In this document: one piece after another, positions 8,929 through 18,200 of the stretch
Numbering within the stretch: position 1 is the first letter of the stretch
Layout of the letters: every line of letters begins with the position of its first letter
DNA from: an uncultured Thermoanaerobaculia bacterium
Lineage (GTDB): Bacteria > Acidobacteriota > Thermoanaerobaculia > Multivoradales > Multivoraceae
DNA: 64,000 nt
Direction of reading: 5' to 3'
Assembly (NCBI GenBank): GCA_951812325.1
Contig: OX638294.1
Coordinates: 1,714,859-1,778,858 of the forward strand
The notes under the pieces: generated by a model
What the model was told of the DNA's origin: nothing
The model's input: the letters and a program-made list of their open reading frames with translations, nothing else
The model's database searches: none
Position numbers and translations under genes: made by a program

Positions 8929-8961
8929 GACGCCGGTTTCGAATCCGGTCGGGGTCACTAC
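8881..8961 (+). ncRNA. tRNA-Glu-like structured element
   Basis: A perfect 10-bp end helix, GTAGTGACCC (8881-8890) with GGGTCACTAC (8952-8961), encloses a cloverleaf-like order. There is a D-arm GTC/GAC (8894-8896/8906-8908) with GG in its loop, an anticodon-like stem CATC/GGTG (8910-8913/8924-8927), and a T-arm GCCGG/CCGGT around TTTCGAAT (8932-8949). The D-arm wording and GGGGTCACTA recall bacterial tRNA-Glu (GGGGTCACCA). It is not a normal tRNA: the T-loop has 8 nt, the anticodon-like loop has 10, and the CCA-like end is paired. It could be a tRNA mimic, a decayed tRNA, or an RNA-stability fold of the toxin-like transcript. Confidence 0.55.
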
Positions 8962-9023
8962 GCAGTTCAAGCATCTGCTGTACAGCGACGAAGGGCAACA
9001 CCGCAACAACCAAGAATGACTCA

Positions 9024-9051
9024 ACGCCTCCGAACCCATCGGAGATAGACC
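9024..9051 (+). ncRNA. pseudo-repeat 1 of a mini-CRISPR (CreA-like)
   Basis: 28 nt with the hairpin CTCCGA-ACCCA-TCGGAG, followed by ATAGACC. The last eight bases, GATAGACC, are identical to the end of the array repeat, while the stem differs by compensatory changes; 16 of 28 bases match overall. Cas6e should therefore process it and leave the normal 5' handle on the guide that follows. It lies 74 bp before the cse1 start. Confidence 0.8.
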
Positions 9052-9081
9052 TGTTCGGGGAGCTACGGACGCTCCCGCCAA
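9052..9081 (+). ncRNA. pseudo-spacer guide (CreA-like)
   Basis: 30 nt between the two pseudo-repeats, 3 nt shorter than array spacers (33). It matches the start region of the mini-ORF at 8783-8812, 22 of 30, with a full seed match. This would give a crRNA-like RNA that directs Cascade to the upstream unit. The partial match is the hallmark of CreA antitoxins and of CRISPR-guided autorepressors, which bind their target but avoid cleavage. Confidence 0.75.
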
Positions 9082-9112
9082 GGTTGCGACCCCGCCCTAG
9101 CGGGGAAAGCGC
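9082..9112 (+). ncRNA. pseudo-repeat 2 of the mini-CRISPR
   Basis: It starts with GGTT like the array repeat. It then forms CCCCGC (9090-9095), a 4-nt loop CCTA, and GCGGGG (9100-9105), the same 6-bp stem as the array repeat, followed by AAAG in place of ATAG. The 5' arm is 3 nt longer and the 3' handle is degenerate. It ends 12 bp before the cse1 ATG, so Cas6e cleavage here would cut a through-transcript just before the cse1 ribosome binding site (GAAGG, 9113-9117). Confidence 0.75.
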
Positions 9113-9124
9113 GAAGGTACTGCC

Positions 9125-10708
9125 ATGCACAACCTCCTGACTGATCCACTGATCCGAGTCCGTCTGGACGCCGGCGATCCCACCGAGATGACGCTACCGC
9201 GCATCTTCGAAGCGGCTTCGGCTGACGCCGTAGTCGCGTTTCCGGGCCTGCGACCCCACCAGAGGCATGCCTGGCACGCGTTCCTGGCCCAGCTTGGCGT
9301 GCTCGCCCTCCAGCGGGCCGGCTATCCGGCGCGCCCCCACACAGCTGCCGAGTGGAGAGCCCTGCTGCGCGGTCTGACCCGGGAGTTCGCCGACGACGAG
9401 CCATGGCGGCTCCTTGTCAGCGATCCGGCCATGCCAGCCTTCATGCAATGCCCGGCGGGCGACAAGCTCAGCCAGTACCGTCGCCTGGTGGCAACGCCCG
9501 ATGACCTTGATCTCCTGGTCACCGCAAAGAACCATGACTTGAAGCAGGGTGTCGCCAAGGAGTGTGCGCTCGACGACTGGATGTTCGCCTTGATCGACCT
9601 GCAGACAATGGCGGGTTTTCTCGGCGCCGGCAACTACGGGATCGCCCGGATGAATGGCGGATTCTCCGCTCGCCCCTGCCTGGGCCTGGCGCCCGCCGAA
9701 GGCGGCTTCGGCGCACACCTGTTCCATGACATGCAGAGAATGCTGGCGGCACGAGACGATTTGCTGGAGCGCTTTCCCGACTACTACTGTCCGGAGCAGG
9801 GAACGGCTCTGCTCTGGACCGAGCCGTGGGATGGAACGACTTCCATCGGCCTGGAAGACCTGGACCCGTACTTCATCGAAATCTGTCGGCGCGTGCGTCT
9901 TCGCCTTGAAGATCGGTCGATCGTCGCGTGGACGGCCGGATCAAGGAAGAGCCGTGTCGCCGCCAAGAGTGCCCGGGGCAATGTGGGCGACTTCTGGACG
10001 CCCGTCGACAGGGGCGACGCCAAGGCATTGTCGCTGTCCCAGGCCGGGTTCCGGTATGAGGGCCTCGCCAAGCTCCTCTTCGATCAAGGTTCCTACGATC
10101 TTCCACCGGCCATGGTCACGGACATGACCGGAACGCAGCGGTGGCGAGTCGTGGCCCGAGGCATGGCGGGCGGCCAAGGCAAGACGAACGGCTACCACGA
10201 ACGGAACGACATCGTCTTCAACCCGAGAACCGCAACGGCACTGGGTCGGCCGAACCAGCGCGACAAGCTCGCTGCGGTCAGCGATGCCCTTCTCCACGAG
10301 ATCGCAGAGATCCTCAACGCCCTGAAGCTGGGGATAGCCGTGGCTGCGAGCGGAGGAAAACCGTTCAAGGAGTTGACCAGGTCCGACCGACTCCACGCAA
10401 TCCCCTACGCCCGCCGCTTCGATTCAGCCTTAGACCCACTGTTCTTCGGGGCCATTGAGCGGAGATTCGTCGCGAAAGACGAAGCGGCCAGGGAAGCCGC
10501 GCGGGAGCGCTTCGTCAGGGGCATGGTCGACACCGCCGAGGCGCTGCTCGAGGAAGCGGTCGAATCGGTGCCATGTCCTGCCATCCGGCGACATCGCGCC
10601 CGAGCGCGTGCCTTCGCCGCTTTCCATGGCCGGCTGCGCCGACCTCAAAGTGCCTTCGCCGACCAGCCGGAAATCTTCAGGCCACGGGAGACTGCCAATG
10701 TCGAGTGA
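9125..10708 (+). CDS. cse1: Cascade large subunit Cse1 (Cas8e)
   Basis: 527 residues, the usual size. The start MHNLLTDPLIRVRL and the FPGLRPHQRHAWHAFLAQLG segment are characteristic of Cse1, which reads the PAM and recruits Cas3. It is the first gene of a tight operon. Its last 11 bp overlap cse2. The ATG at 9125 follows GAAGG at 9113-9117, itself abutting a CRISPR-like pseudo-repeat hairpin, so its translation may be tied to Cas6e processing. Confidence 0.95.
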   Translation: MHNLLTDPLIRVRLDAGDPTEMTLPRIFEAASADAVVAFPGLRPHQRHAWHAFLAQLGVLALQRAGYPARPHTAAEWRALLRGLTREFADDEPWRLLVSDPAMPAFMQCPAGDKLSQYRRLVATPDDLDLLVTAKNHDLKQGVAKECALDDWMFALIDLQTMAGFLGAGNYGIARMNGGFSARPCLGLAPAEGGFGAHLFHDMQRMLAARDDLLERFPDYYCPEQGTALLWTEPWDGTTSIGLEDLDPYFIEICRRVRLRLEDRSIVAWTAGSRKSRVAAKSARGNVGDFWTPVDRGDAKALSLSQAGFRYEGLAKLLFDQGSYDLPPAMVTDMTGTQRWRVVARGMAGGQGKTNGYHERNDIVFNPRTATALGRPNQRDKLAAVSDALLHEIAEILNALKLGIAVAASGGKPFKELTRSDRLHAIPYARRFDSALDPLFFGAIERRFVAKDEAAREAARERFVRGMVDTAEALLEEAVESVPCPAIRRHRARARAFAAFHGRLRRPQSAFADQPEIFRPRETANVE

Positions 10709-11252
10709 CGCAGACCTGAGACCGACGACCACGCCGAGCCTTGCGAACGTCATCCCGGCTCTGGCGAGGGCTGTCGCCACCCTTGATCCGGGTTCCGCCG
10801 CCGCGCTTCGCCGCGGCCCCCTGAGCGGCGCCGGAGCGGCAGCCTTCTGGAATCTGCTAGCTCGCTACAGTCCCGATGGCGATGAGCACAAGTGGGCAGC
10901 ACTGATTCAGGCGATCGCGATCCTGACGCCCAAAGGGCGGAAACCGGGAAAGGACTCGGCCCACCACGGCGAACTGTCCATGGGCAAGGCCCTGCACGAA
11001 GCCCATGTGTCGGAACAGCGCCTTGCACGCCTGCTCGCGGCGCCGCCCCACCAGCGGTCCGAGCTCCTGGTCCGTACCTGCCGGCGACTGGCGCGCACCG
11101 ACTTCAAGCGGTTCAATCTGATCACAGTGGGCCAGTTCCTGCTGTCCAGCGACAACTCACCCGCAGCCCGCCGGATCGCCCGTGACTACTACCGGGCCGA
11201 CCTTGCGACCAAGCGAACTTCCCAAGACAAGGAGACGACTTCCAATGCCTGA
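10698..11252 (+). CDS. cse2: Cascade small subunit Cse2 (Cas11e)
   Basis: 184 residues from the ATG at 10698, overlapping the end of cse1. The longer open frame upstream is a shadow of cse1. Seen: AFWNLLARY near the start, HHGELSMGKALHEAHVSEQRLARLL, and RLARTDFKRFNLITVGQFLL, all typical of Cse2, an all-helical protein. It forms the dimeric belly of Cascade that stabilises crRNA and target strands. The stop overlaps the start of cas7e by 8 bp. Confidence 0.92.
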   Translation: MSSDADLRPTTTPSLANVIPALARAVATLDPGSAAALRRGPLSGAGAAAFWNLLARYSPDGDEHKWAALIQAIAILTPKGRKPGKDSAHHGELSMGKALHEAHVSEQRLARLLAAPPHQRSELLVRTCRRLARTDFKRFNLITVGQFLLSSDNSPAARRIARDYYRADLATKRTSQDKETTSNA

Positions 11253-12381
11253 CACGCGCTTTCTCCAGATTCACACACTGCACGGGTACGCAGCCGTGCT
11301 GCTGAACCGTGACGACTCCGGACTTGCCAAGAGGATTCTCTACGGCAATGCAATGCGGACGCGGGTTTCATCACAGTGTCTCAAGCGTCACTGGCGAGTA
11401 GCGGAGAGCCCCCACGCGCTCCAGGCGATCGACGGCGCTGTTGCGAGCGTTCGGTCCCGCGAGACGGTGAGCCGGCGGGTGATTCAACCTCTCCTGGAAG
11501 CCGGCTACGACGCCGAGGTCATCAACGCGATCTCGAACGCCTTTCAGAAAGTCGTGTACGGCGACAAGGGCGACGACCGCGGCAGCCGCCAGCCCCTGCT
11601 TCTAGGCGAACCCGAGATCCAGTATCTGGCAGCGGAAGCACTCAGGATCGCGCAGGAAAACGGAACCGATGCCAAAACAGCTGAAAAGGCTGTCGCCAGT
11701 TGGCAAAAGAACTCCAAAGCGAATATGAAGACGCTGCGAGAGAGCTGCGCCATCCCGGGCGGAATCGTTGCCGCGCTCTTCGGGCGGATGGTCACGTCCG
11801 ACGTGGAAGCGAACATCGACGCCGCCGTACACGTCGCTCACGCATTCACAGTGCACCGGGAGGAGAGCGAAAGCGACTACTTCACGGTCGTCGACGATCT
11901 CCAGCGGGCAGACGACGGTTCCGGCGCCGATCACATCGGCGAGACGGAACTGACCTCGGGGCTGTTCTACGGCTATGTCGTTCTGGACCGAAACGAGCTC
12001 GTCAACAACCTGGGCGGAGACGTCAGGATGGCCGGACAAGTCGCTCAGAGACTTGTGCATCTCATTGCCACCGTATCGCCCGGGGCCAAACTGGGACCGA
12101 CAGCGCCCTACGGCTACGCAAGCTGGATGCTGGTTGAAGCCGGCGACCGGCAACCGCGGAGTTTGGCTGAGGCGTATCGTGAACCCTGCAGACCGAGCAG
12201 ACCAGACGCCGAAGAGAAGTTGAGTCAATTCCTGAAAGGGATCGACGCACTGTACGAGACCGGTGAAACGCGCCGGTTCATCGGTCTTGATGAAGTGGAG
12301 GTCCCCGGCGCTGAGAGAGCAGCGACGCTTGGCGAACTCGCATCGTGGGCTGGCGCCGTTGTGAGCGAGGGTAGCGTCTGA
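11245..12381 (+). CDS. cas7e: Cascade backbone subunit Cas7e
   Basis: 378 residues from ATG 11245, which lies inside the end of cse2. MPDTRFLQIHTLHGYAAVLLNRDDSGLAKR and RTRVSSQCLKRHWR are signatures of the I-E Cas7 (Cse4/CasC). Six copies coat the crRNA and flip out every sixth base, which explains why mismatches at positions 6, 12 and 18 of the pseudo-spacer are harmless. The stop TGA overlaps the ATG of cas5e by one base. Confidence 0.95.
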   Translation: MPDTRFLQIHTLHGYAAVLLNRDDSGLAKRILYGNAMRTRVSSQCLKRHWRVAESPHALQAIDGAVASVRSRETVSRRVIQPLLEAGYDAEVINAISNAFQKVVYGDKGDDRGSRQPLLLGEPEIQYLAAEALRIAQENGTDAKTAEKAVASWQKNSKANMKTLRESCAIPGGIVAALFGRMVTSDVEANIDAAVHVAHAFTVHREESESDYFTVVDDLQRADDGSGADHIGETELTSGLFYGYVVLDRNELVNNLGGDVRMAGQVAQRLVHLIATVSPGAKLGPTAPYGYASWMLVEAGDRQPRSLAEAYREPCRPSRPDAEEKLSQFLKGIDALYETGETRRFIGLDEVEVPGAERAATLGELASWAGAVVSEGSV

Positions 12382-13094
12382 TGCGTTGGATGCACCTGCG
12401 ATTTCATGCCCCCATGGCGGCATTCGGCGGTGAGATCGTCGACGCGCACGGCGTGATTCGGAACTTCCCGGCCCAATCGATGTTGACCGGCTTGCTGGCG
12501 AACGCGTTGGGCTGGGTACGGTCAATGCGCGCCGAGCATCAGGCGCTGCAGGATCGAATCGTCTTCGGCGCCGTATGGAGGAGGGATATCGGCCTGAGCC
12601 GCATGACGGACTACCAGACGGCACAACTGGGCAAGAATGATCGAGCTTGGACCACAGGCGGTGTGCCAGCGGAACGCGGTGGTGGCGCGAAGACCTACAT
12701 CGGGGCTCACCAACGCTGGCGCGACTACCACGCGGACCTGAGAATGAGCATCGCGCTGAGACTGGAACCGGTTGAGACATCCCCAACCCTTGACGAGCTT
12801 CGAACCGCCCTTGATTGGCCCGCAAGGCCGCTCTTCATCGGCCGCAAGAGCTGTCTGCCTTCGCTGCCGATCTTCGGGGGCTGGGCGGAGGGGGCCTCGG
12901 CCCGTGAGGCTTTGCAGGCCGTGGCGCCTGAGAGTTCGCCAGAGCTCTTCGCGTCCTGGCCAGCTACGGAGGGCGTGTCCGGTAGCGACCGAGTCACGAC
13001 CGTAACCGACGAGAGAAACTGGGCCACCGGACTTCACGGCGGCGCCAGGGAGACCTGCGAGGGGTGGGTAACCCCTGGGCGAGGCGGCGCATGA
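12381..13094 (+). CDS. cas5e: Cascade subunit Cas5e
   Basis: 237 residues. MHLRFHAPMAAFGGEIVDAHG and RNFPAQSMLTGLLANALGW are typical of Cas5e (CasD), which caps the 5' handle of the crRNA. GAKTYIGAHQRWRDYHAD and RPLFIGRKSCLPSLPIF follow as expected. One-base overlap with cas7e and an ATGA overlap with cas6e indicate coupled translation. Length is normal. Confidence 0.93.
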   Translation: MRWMHLRFHAPMAAFGGEIVDAHGVIRNFPAQSMLTGLLANALGWVRSMRAEHQALQDRIVFGAVWRRDIGLSRMTDYQTAQLGKNDRAWTTGGVPAERGGGAKTYIGAHQRWRDYHADLRMSIALRLEPVETSPTLDELRTALDWPARPLFIGRKSCLPSLPIFGGWAEGASAREALQAVAPESSPELFASWPATEGVSGSDRVTTVTDERNWATGLHGGARETCEGWVTPGRGGA

Positions 13095-13879
13095 AACTCA
13101 ATCTGGTGCATGTTCCCCTGGACATGCGGGTGTTCAACCGGTGGGCCGGCGACCGCGGTGCAATGCGGCGCGGCACTTTCGATGCGGGCTACGCCTTCCA
13201 CATTCTGTTGTCGGCAATGTTTGGAAAAGGAGTGCTCCAGCCTTTCCGCGTGTTCGCTGCGGAACGCCGGCGCAAAGCAGCCCTCTACGCGTACTCCCGC
13301 GCCGACCAGGGCGAGCTACGGAGAATGGCGGCCGCCGTGGCGCCGCCTGACTGCGAAGCCGTTGTCGATCCACGGCGTCTGCGGACGAAGGCGATGCCGG
13401 TGCGCTTTCGCGAGGGTCAGCGTTTCGGTTTTGACCTTCGGCTTAGACCCGTCCGCCGGCTCAGGAATGACCTGCCCGACCCGCAACTCGGCGCGTCGCT
13501 CAGAGGAGGGAGCGAAGTGGATGCGTTCCGACTGGAGTTGATTCGGAGGTCGCCGCAAGGCCCGATTGAACGGGAAGGAAGATCCGCGGCCGGAGCCAGT
13601 TTCACGCGTGAGTCCGTGTATGAAGAGTGGCTGGCTGAACGACTCGGTGCTGCTGCGAGCGTGGAGCACTGCGAAATGGTCGCCTTTCAGCGGACCCGCG
13701 TCATCCGTGGCGACAACAGGGGCCCAGAGGGGCCCGATTCAACCCTCCACGGCACGATGGTGGTCACCAGCGAGGATGAGTTCGCGGGAGTTCTCCGCAG
13801 AGGAGTCGGGCGCCACCGCGCCTACGGATACGGCATGCTGCTTCTCCGACCCCCAAGTCGCCGCGAACTCAGGTGCTGA
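13091..13879 (+). CDS. cas6e: crRNA endonuclease Cas6e
   Basis: 262 residues from the ATG at 13091, which overlaps the cas5e stop (ATGA). A ferredoxin-like double fold is expected. H37 (AGYAFHILL) sits where the catalytic histidine of Cas6e lies. The Gly-rich loop GVGRHRAYGYGMLLLRP is at the C-terminus. It cuts the repeat hairpin after the 6-bp stem, leaving an AUAGACCN 5' handle here. It should also process the pseudo-repeats upstream of cse1, whose stems are preserved. Confidence 0.93.
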   Translation: MKLNLVHVPLDMRVFNRWAGDRGAMRRGTFDAGYAFHILLSAMFGKGVLQPFRVFAAERRRKAALYAYSRADQGELRRMAAAVAPPDCEAVVDPRRLRTKAMPVRFREGQRFGFDLRLRPVRRLRNDLPDPQLGASLRGGSEVDAFRLELIRRSPQGPIEREGRSAAGASFTRESVYEEWLAERLGAAASVEHCEMVAFQRTRVIRGDNRGPEGPDSTLHGTMVVTSEDEFAGVLRRGVGRHRAYGYGMLLLRPPSRRELRC

Positions 13880-14782
13880 ATGCTCAAGGGGCGCCTTGGG
13901 CTTGAAACGGCCCGGATTCCACACGCCGACCGCGCCGGTCTCCTGTGGCTTGCCAGAGGCTCGTTGACAGCGCGCGACGGCACGCTGTCCTTTGAACGCG
14001 GGCCGGAACCAACAGAGAACGACCCGCTTGATCCAGGCCGTTACGGAATACCCCTGCAAGGCGTGTCGATGATTCTGCTCGGCCCTGGGTCGACCGTGAG
14101 TCACGATGCTCTCCGGCTGCTGGCAAGGCACGGCACTGCGCTCGCGGCGGTCGGCGAGAACGGCGTGCGGTGCTACACAGCGCCACCACTCATTGCCAAC
14201 CGTTCCGGCCTTGCACGACGACAGGCTCGCGCGTGGGCGGACCCGAGCACCCGCCTCTACCTCGCTCGGCGCATGTACGCATGGAGGATGGGGGAAGTTC
14301 TGCCCAATGAGAACATCGCGGTTCTGCGCGGCATGGAAGGCGCCCGCATGAAGGAAACCTATCGTTTGGCAGCCATCCAGGCCGGCATCGACTGGCGAGG
14401 GCGCCGCTACGACAGGGCACGACCGGGCGCCGCCGACCTGCCCAACCAGGCCCTCAACCACGCCGTGAGCGCGGTTGAGGCGGCTGCCGCCATCGCCGTG
14501 TCCGCGACGGCAACCCTGCCGCAACTCGGCTTCATCCATGAAGATCCCGGCCAGTCATTCGTGCTTGACATTACCGACCTCTTCCGCGACACGATCACGA
14601 TACCGGTGGCGTTCCGCTCGGCTCGACGGGTGGCGGAGAGCGCAGGCCGCCAGAACATCGAGCGGGTTACCCGCCGCGAGTGCGGACGAACCCTGCAACG
14701 GGAACGGACCATCCCGAAGATGATCGGCCGCATCAAGGCGCTCTTTGAAGACGTGAAGGCCCCCTCCCCGGGGAGTTTGTAG
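13880..14782 (+). CDS. cas1: integrase Cas1, type I-E
   Basis: 300 residues; the ATG follows the cas6e stop with no gap. The metal ligands are E153 (RGMEGARMK), H220 (GFIHED) and D233 (DITDLF), with the same spacing as in E. coli Cas1. With Cas2 it integrates prespacers at the leader end of the array. The intact catalytic set and the long array argue that adaptation has been active. Confidence 0.96.
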   Translation: MLKGRLGLETARIPHADRAGLLWLARGSLTARDGTLSFERGPEPTENDPLDPGRYGIPLQGVSMILLGPGSTVSHDALRLLARHGTALAAVGENGVRCYTAPPLIANRSGLARRQARAWADPSTRLYLARRMYAWRMGEVLPNENIAVLRGMEGARMKETYRLAAIQAGIDWRGRRYDRARPGAADLPNQALNHAVSAVEAAAAIAVSATATLPQLGFIHEDPGQSFVLDITDLFRDTITIPVAFRSARRVAESAGRQNIERVTRRECGRTLQRERTIPKMIGRIKALFEDVKAPSPGSL

Positions 14783-14786
14783 GACT

Positions 14787-15077
14787 ATGCCCATGACCGT
14801 GGTTGTGACCCGAGACGTCGAAGCCAGGTACCGGGGTTTCCTCGCATCGGCCATGCTTGAAGTGGCTCCAGGGGTCTACGTTTCTCCGGATCTCTCGGCC
14901 GGCGTGCGCGAGAGAATCTGGGTTGTCGTCGAAGACTGGTTCGCCACCTTGGGCAACGGCGCAGTTGCCATGATCTGGCGGGACGCCACCGCGGCGGGAG
15001 GCTTGGCGCTCCGCCATCTTGGCGACCCACCAAAGGACATCTGGGACGCCGACGGCGTCCTGCTGGTGAGGAGGTAG
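14787..15077 (+). CDS. cas2: Cas2, type I-E
   Basis: 96 residues, 4 bp after cas1. MTVVVTRDVEARYRGFLASAMLEVAPGVYVS and WVVVEDWF are typical of the I-E Cas2, the structural dimer at the centre of the integration complex. No exonuclease domain is fused to it here; a separate DnaQ-like exonuclease lies beside cas3. It is the last gene of the operon, 130 bp before the first repeat. Confidence 0.95.
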   Translation: MPMTVVVTRDVEARYRGFLASAMLEVAPGVYVSPDLSAGVRERIWVVVEDWFATLGNGAVAMIWRDATAAGGLALRHLGDPPKDIWDADGVLLVRR

Positions 15078-15207
15078 TGATCTCTGCCGATCCTCGCTCT
15101 TTGAAATCTGAGACGAGCCAAGCCCCATCCCGGACCTCGCTGCCGGATCAGCTCGGAACCAGCGCGGGACTGGACTTGACTCGGACGAATCGGCCAAAAT
15201 GGCCAGA
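15078..15207 (+). promoter_or_regulatory. CRISPR leader
   Basis: 130 bp between cas2 and the first repeat. A GGCCA-AAA-TGGCC inverted repeat (15192-15204) lies 3 bp before the first repeat. Two facts set this side as the leader end: cas1-cas2 are next to it, and the only repeat variant I found is near the far end. No clear IHF site or -10/-35 pair could be picked by eye. Confidence 0.65.
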
Positions 15208-18200
15208 GGTTCCCCCGCACCCGCGGGGATAGACCCCTGGTTCTCCCGTGGTGGATTTAGCCTCGTCGGGTTCCCCCGCACCCGCGGGGATAGACCCGGC
15301 TCCAAGGTCGTTCTCGACATGGCCGAATAGGTTCCCCCGCACCCGCGGGGATAGACCCGCGCTACCGCGTGTTCACCGAACCGGACGGCTGGTTCCCCCG
15401 CACCCGCGGGGATAGACCCTCGGTCACCGTGGCGGCGTCCGCAACCGCGGCGGTTCCCCCGCACCCGCGGGGATAGACCCCACGCGATCCGCTTCAACGC
15501 GCCGCGCGCGCAGGTTCCCCCGCACCCGCGGGGATAGACCCACCAGCCTCGGAATCCGGGGCGCAACGGAAGGGGTTCCCCCGCACCCGCGGGGATAGAC
15601 CCAGGGTTCACACCTTCTCTGACGGCAGCATTATGGTTCCCCCGCACCCGCGGGGATAGACCCGTCGTATGCACCGTCTCCGGCAGCGGAGGCGGGGTTC
15701 CCCCGCACCCGCGGGGATAGACCTGGACGCCGCGGATTCATGGTGCAGCCATGGGCGGTTCCCCCGCACCCGCGGGGATAGACCCACTCACGCGCATACG
15801 CGCGAAGGGGGGGAAGAGGTTCCCCCGCACCCGCGGGGATAGACCCTGCCGGACCTCCCCGCCGGCTTCCACGGCGTAGGTTCCCCCGCACCCGCGGGGA
15901 TAGACCCGTCATACAGGTGCACAATCTCGAGTTGACGTTGGTTCCCCCGCACCCGCGGGGATAGACCCGCGTTTTTCGCGCCCTGCGTCGGGACAAAATC
16001 GGTTCCCCCGCACCCGCGGGGATAGACCCCGATTCAGCACGACCGAGAGATTGTCGGCGGCGGTTCCCCCGCACCCGCGGGGATAGACCTGCTCGAGATA
16101 GGACGTCGGAGCGAGCACCTGCGGTTCCCCCGCACCCGCGGGGATAGACCCACCGCCGGCAACGACTCGCCGATCCAGCATCTGGTTCCCCCGCACCCGC
16201 GGGGATAGACCGCTGCCGCTGATCGCCGAGGGCCGCGAGCACAAGGTTCCCCCGCACCCGCGGGGATAGACCCCAGGGATTTCCTGTTCCTGGACAGTGT
16301 GAAGGGGTTCCCCCGCACCCGCGGGGATAGACCCTACGCGTTCCAGCTAGCCGAGGAGCCGGGCGGGGTTCCCCCGCACCCGCGGGGATAGACCCGGTCC
16401 GCAACGAGATCCACCAGTGCAGACCGGGGTTCCCCCGCACCCGCGGGGATAGACCCTCCTCGCCGGCCCGACGGACGCGGCGGCGGATGGTTCCCCCGCA
16501 CCCGCGGGGATAGACCCCAGATCCGGTGCAGCCGCCCCGGCGGATCGCCGGTTCCCCCGCACCCGCGGGGATAGACCTGGTTTAGGTTCGGGGCCTATCC
16601 TTGTGTTTGGGGTTCCCCCGCACCCGCGGGGATAGACCCTGCTCGCCCGCGTGCTCGACGGTCTCCCCGGCGGTTCCCCCGCACCCGCGGGGATAGACCC
16701 GGGCCATTACGTCAAGATGCCTATCCCTACGGGGTTCCCCCGCACCCGCGGGGATAGACCCTCGTAGCGGCGGTCCCCTTCGTCATCCTCGGTGGTTCCC
16801 CCGCACCCGCGGGGATAGACCCCTGCACCGCGATAATCAACTGTCGTAGGGTCAGGTTCCCCCGCACCCGCGGGGATAGACCCCTTGCCGTCCGGCGACA
16901 TGAGGATGGCTGAGCGGTTCCCCCGCACCCGCGGGGATAGACCGTGGTAGATGGTGTTCAGCCGATTGACTGCGCTGGTTCCCCCGCACCCGCGGGGATA
17001 GACCCGTCCTGGACCGCAAGCGCATCTGCCGCGTCTGGGTTCCCCCGCACCCGCGGGGATAGACCCCGTATCCGTTGCGCGACGGCTCCTGGGGCTGCGG
17101 TTCCCCCGCACCCGCGGGGATAGACCCCTGCCGCCGGCAGTGAGGATTTGGAGGATTGGGGTTCCCCCGCACCCGCGGGGATAGACCCAGGCGGCATACG
17201 AACAGGAGGCAGAGGAAGATGGTTCCCCCGCACCCGCGGGGATAGACCCGGCCAAGGCTTCGCGGCCCAATACGGTCCGGTGGTTCCCCCGCACCCGCGG
17301 GGATAGACCCCTGCGGGTCGACGAGCATTTTCGCCCGCAGGCGGTTCCCCCGCACCCGCGGGGATAGACCCGAGTTACAGGCGTAAGTCCGCCCGGATTG
17401 TCAGGTTCCCCCGCACCCGCGGGGATAGACCCTCCCCTCACCCGGCCACCATTGAACGCGCCCTGGTTCCCCCGCACCCGCGGGGATAGACCTCCACGAC
17501 TCGGTTCCGTGGGCCAGTGTGGCGCGGTTCCCCCGCACCCGCGGGGATAGACCTCGTTAGCCTCGCACTCCAGGACCGGGCAAGTGGGTTCCCCCGCACC
17601 CGCGGGGATAGACCCCGCTATGGGAACAGTGTCCAGGGCGAGGCTAAGGTTCCCCCGCACCCGCGGGGATAGACCCTTCCGCAGGTCGTCAGAGAGGACT
17701 CCGGGACGGGTTCCCCCGCACCCGCGGGGATAGACCCCGTCAACTGAGCTGACTGCTCAACAAACAGTCGGTTCCCCCGCACCCGCGGGGATAGACCCTG
17801 CTGGCCGCCGATCAGCACGGCAACGGCGACGGTTCCCCCGCACCCGCGGGGATAGACCCTTGGCCTATGGCGCCCACGATATCGCCGTACAGGTTCCCCC
17901 GCACCCGCGGGGATAGACCGCAGTCCCCGAGGAGCCCGCCGCGACCAGTGCCGGTTCCCCCGCACCCGCGGGGATAGACCCGGGAGACTCGGGCGGCGAC
18001 TCCGGTTCCGTCAGGTTCCCCCGCACCCGCGGGGATAGACCCTCGGGCTCCGAGCGGGCCGCGTCAGGCAGCCCGGTTCCCCCGCACCCGCGGGGATAGA
18101 CCCCCTTGTGGCATAAGGACTTAGTGAGGCGTAAGGGTTCCCCCGCACCCGCGGGGATAGACCCCGCGATACGCGCTGGCTATCGCCGGCGGCTGCGGTT

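Noticed and set aside
8881..8961. A normal tRNA gene
   Set aside because: The T-loop has 8 nt, the anticodon-like loop has 10 nt, no usable anticodon is placed correctly and the CCA-like end is paired. It is listed as tRNA-like only.
8938..8986. A separate promoter for the mini-CRISPR or cse1
   Set aside because: TTCGAA and TACGCA or TACAGC words are present, but the spacing is wrong; not called.
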